From assembly GCA_003439945.1 (NCBI GenBank), contig QVRM01006831.1:1-64000 (forward strand): a stretch of DNA of 64,000 nt, in the 5' to 3' direction. The DNA comes from Dermanyssus gallinae. Lineage: Eukaryota > Arthropoda > Arachnida > Mesostigmata > Dermanyssidae. Positions 63,838-64,000 of this stretch are shown here, piece by piece. The translations under genes and the position numbers were made by a program. Numbering within the stretch: position 1 is the stretch's first letter; each line of letters starts with the position of its first letter. The notes under the pieces were generated by a model, which was not told where the DNA came from, searched no databases, and saw only the letters and a list, made by a program, of their open reading frames with translations.

Positions 63838-64000
63838 TATATGTGTGTAGTCAAACATTCACGGTCGGAACATAACATTTGGGTCCCTGCGAACGTGTGC
63901 ACTATTATGGGGGGTGTATATATATATATATATATATATACGCACACCTTTAGCGGCACAAAAGCTCAAGCGGTAGAAGCTAAAAGGAGCCTTTACGCAG
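63838..64000. other. sulfatase intron at the right edge
   Basis: A (TA)n tract at 63918-63939 and unique sequence are present. The next upstream sulfatase exon must lie beyond the window. Confidence 0.5.

Overview
This is a metazoan nuclear window, most likely from an arthropod. Genes are split by GT-AG introns. The sequence is AT-rich with very many (TA)n and (TAA)n microsatellites, and it is crowded with mariner, Tc1, R2-type, RLE-type and jockey/CR1-type elements and tRNA-derived SINEs. I cannot place it more precisely; a mite- or tick-like chelicerate is only a guess.

Host genes. Four gamma-glutamyl hydrolase (GGH) genes lie head to tail on the + strand: 14223-20487, 23708-27299, 34872-37766 and 41190-44698. 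Each has one long exon carrying the signal peptide and the Cys/His catalytic residues, one phase-1 intron, and a short last exon. Copies 1 and 2 are close relatives created by a tandem segmental duplication (unit A 14110-23596, unit B 23597-30127). Copies 3 and 4 form a second subfamily. Two decayed GGH last exons, near 31601-31780 and 39070-39225, are relics of further copies. On the - strand the 3' part of an arylsulfatase B-like gene runs from 63797 to 51824 in five exons; its N-terminal exons lie beyond the right edge. A signal-peptide exon at 2106-2213 (+) begins an unidentified gene.

Layout. 1-5660: trinucleotide-rich 5' region, signal-peptide exon, SINE and an unclassified repeat. 5665-13406: broken mariner and several non-LTR relics. 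14110-30127: the two duplicated GGH units, with R2-clade and CR1-like relics in the introns, an intact-looking mariner in unit A only, and a palindrome in unit B only. 30128-45260: GGH copies 3 and 4, with GGH exon relics and a SINE whose empty site is preserved in copy 4. 46200-50650: non-LTR relics. 51824-63797: the arylsulfatase gene, whose introns hold several copies of one RLE-type non-LTR family and a Tc1-like element with long inverted repeats. 62480-63100: second copy of the unclassified repeat.

Function. GGH and arylsulfatase B are both typically lysosomal or secreted hydrolases. GGH removes gamma-linked glutamates from folate and antifolate polyglutamates. Arylsulfatase B removes 4-sulfate from N-acetylgalactosamine residues of dermatan and chondroitin sulfate. 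Their adjacency is not evidence of a shared pathway. The clearest story is birth and death of GGH copies in a repeat-driven region.

Short (TA)n tracts not listed separately occur near 4817, 6979, 10825, 11635, 12725, 15751, 20131, 20253, 25029, 25280, 26431, 28632, 37106, 38996, 43438, 45027, 58519, 59207 and 63918.
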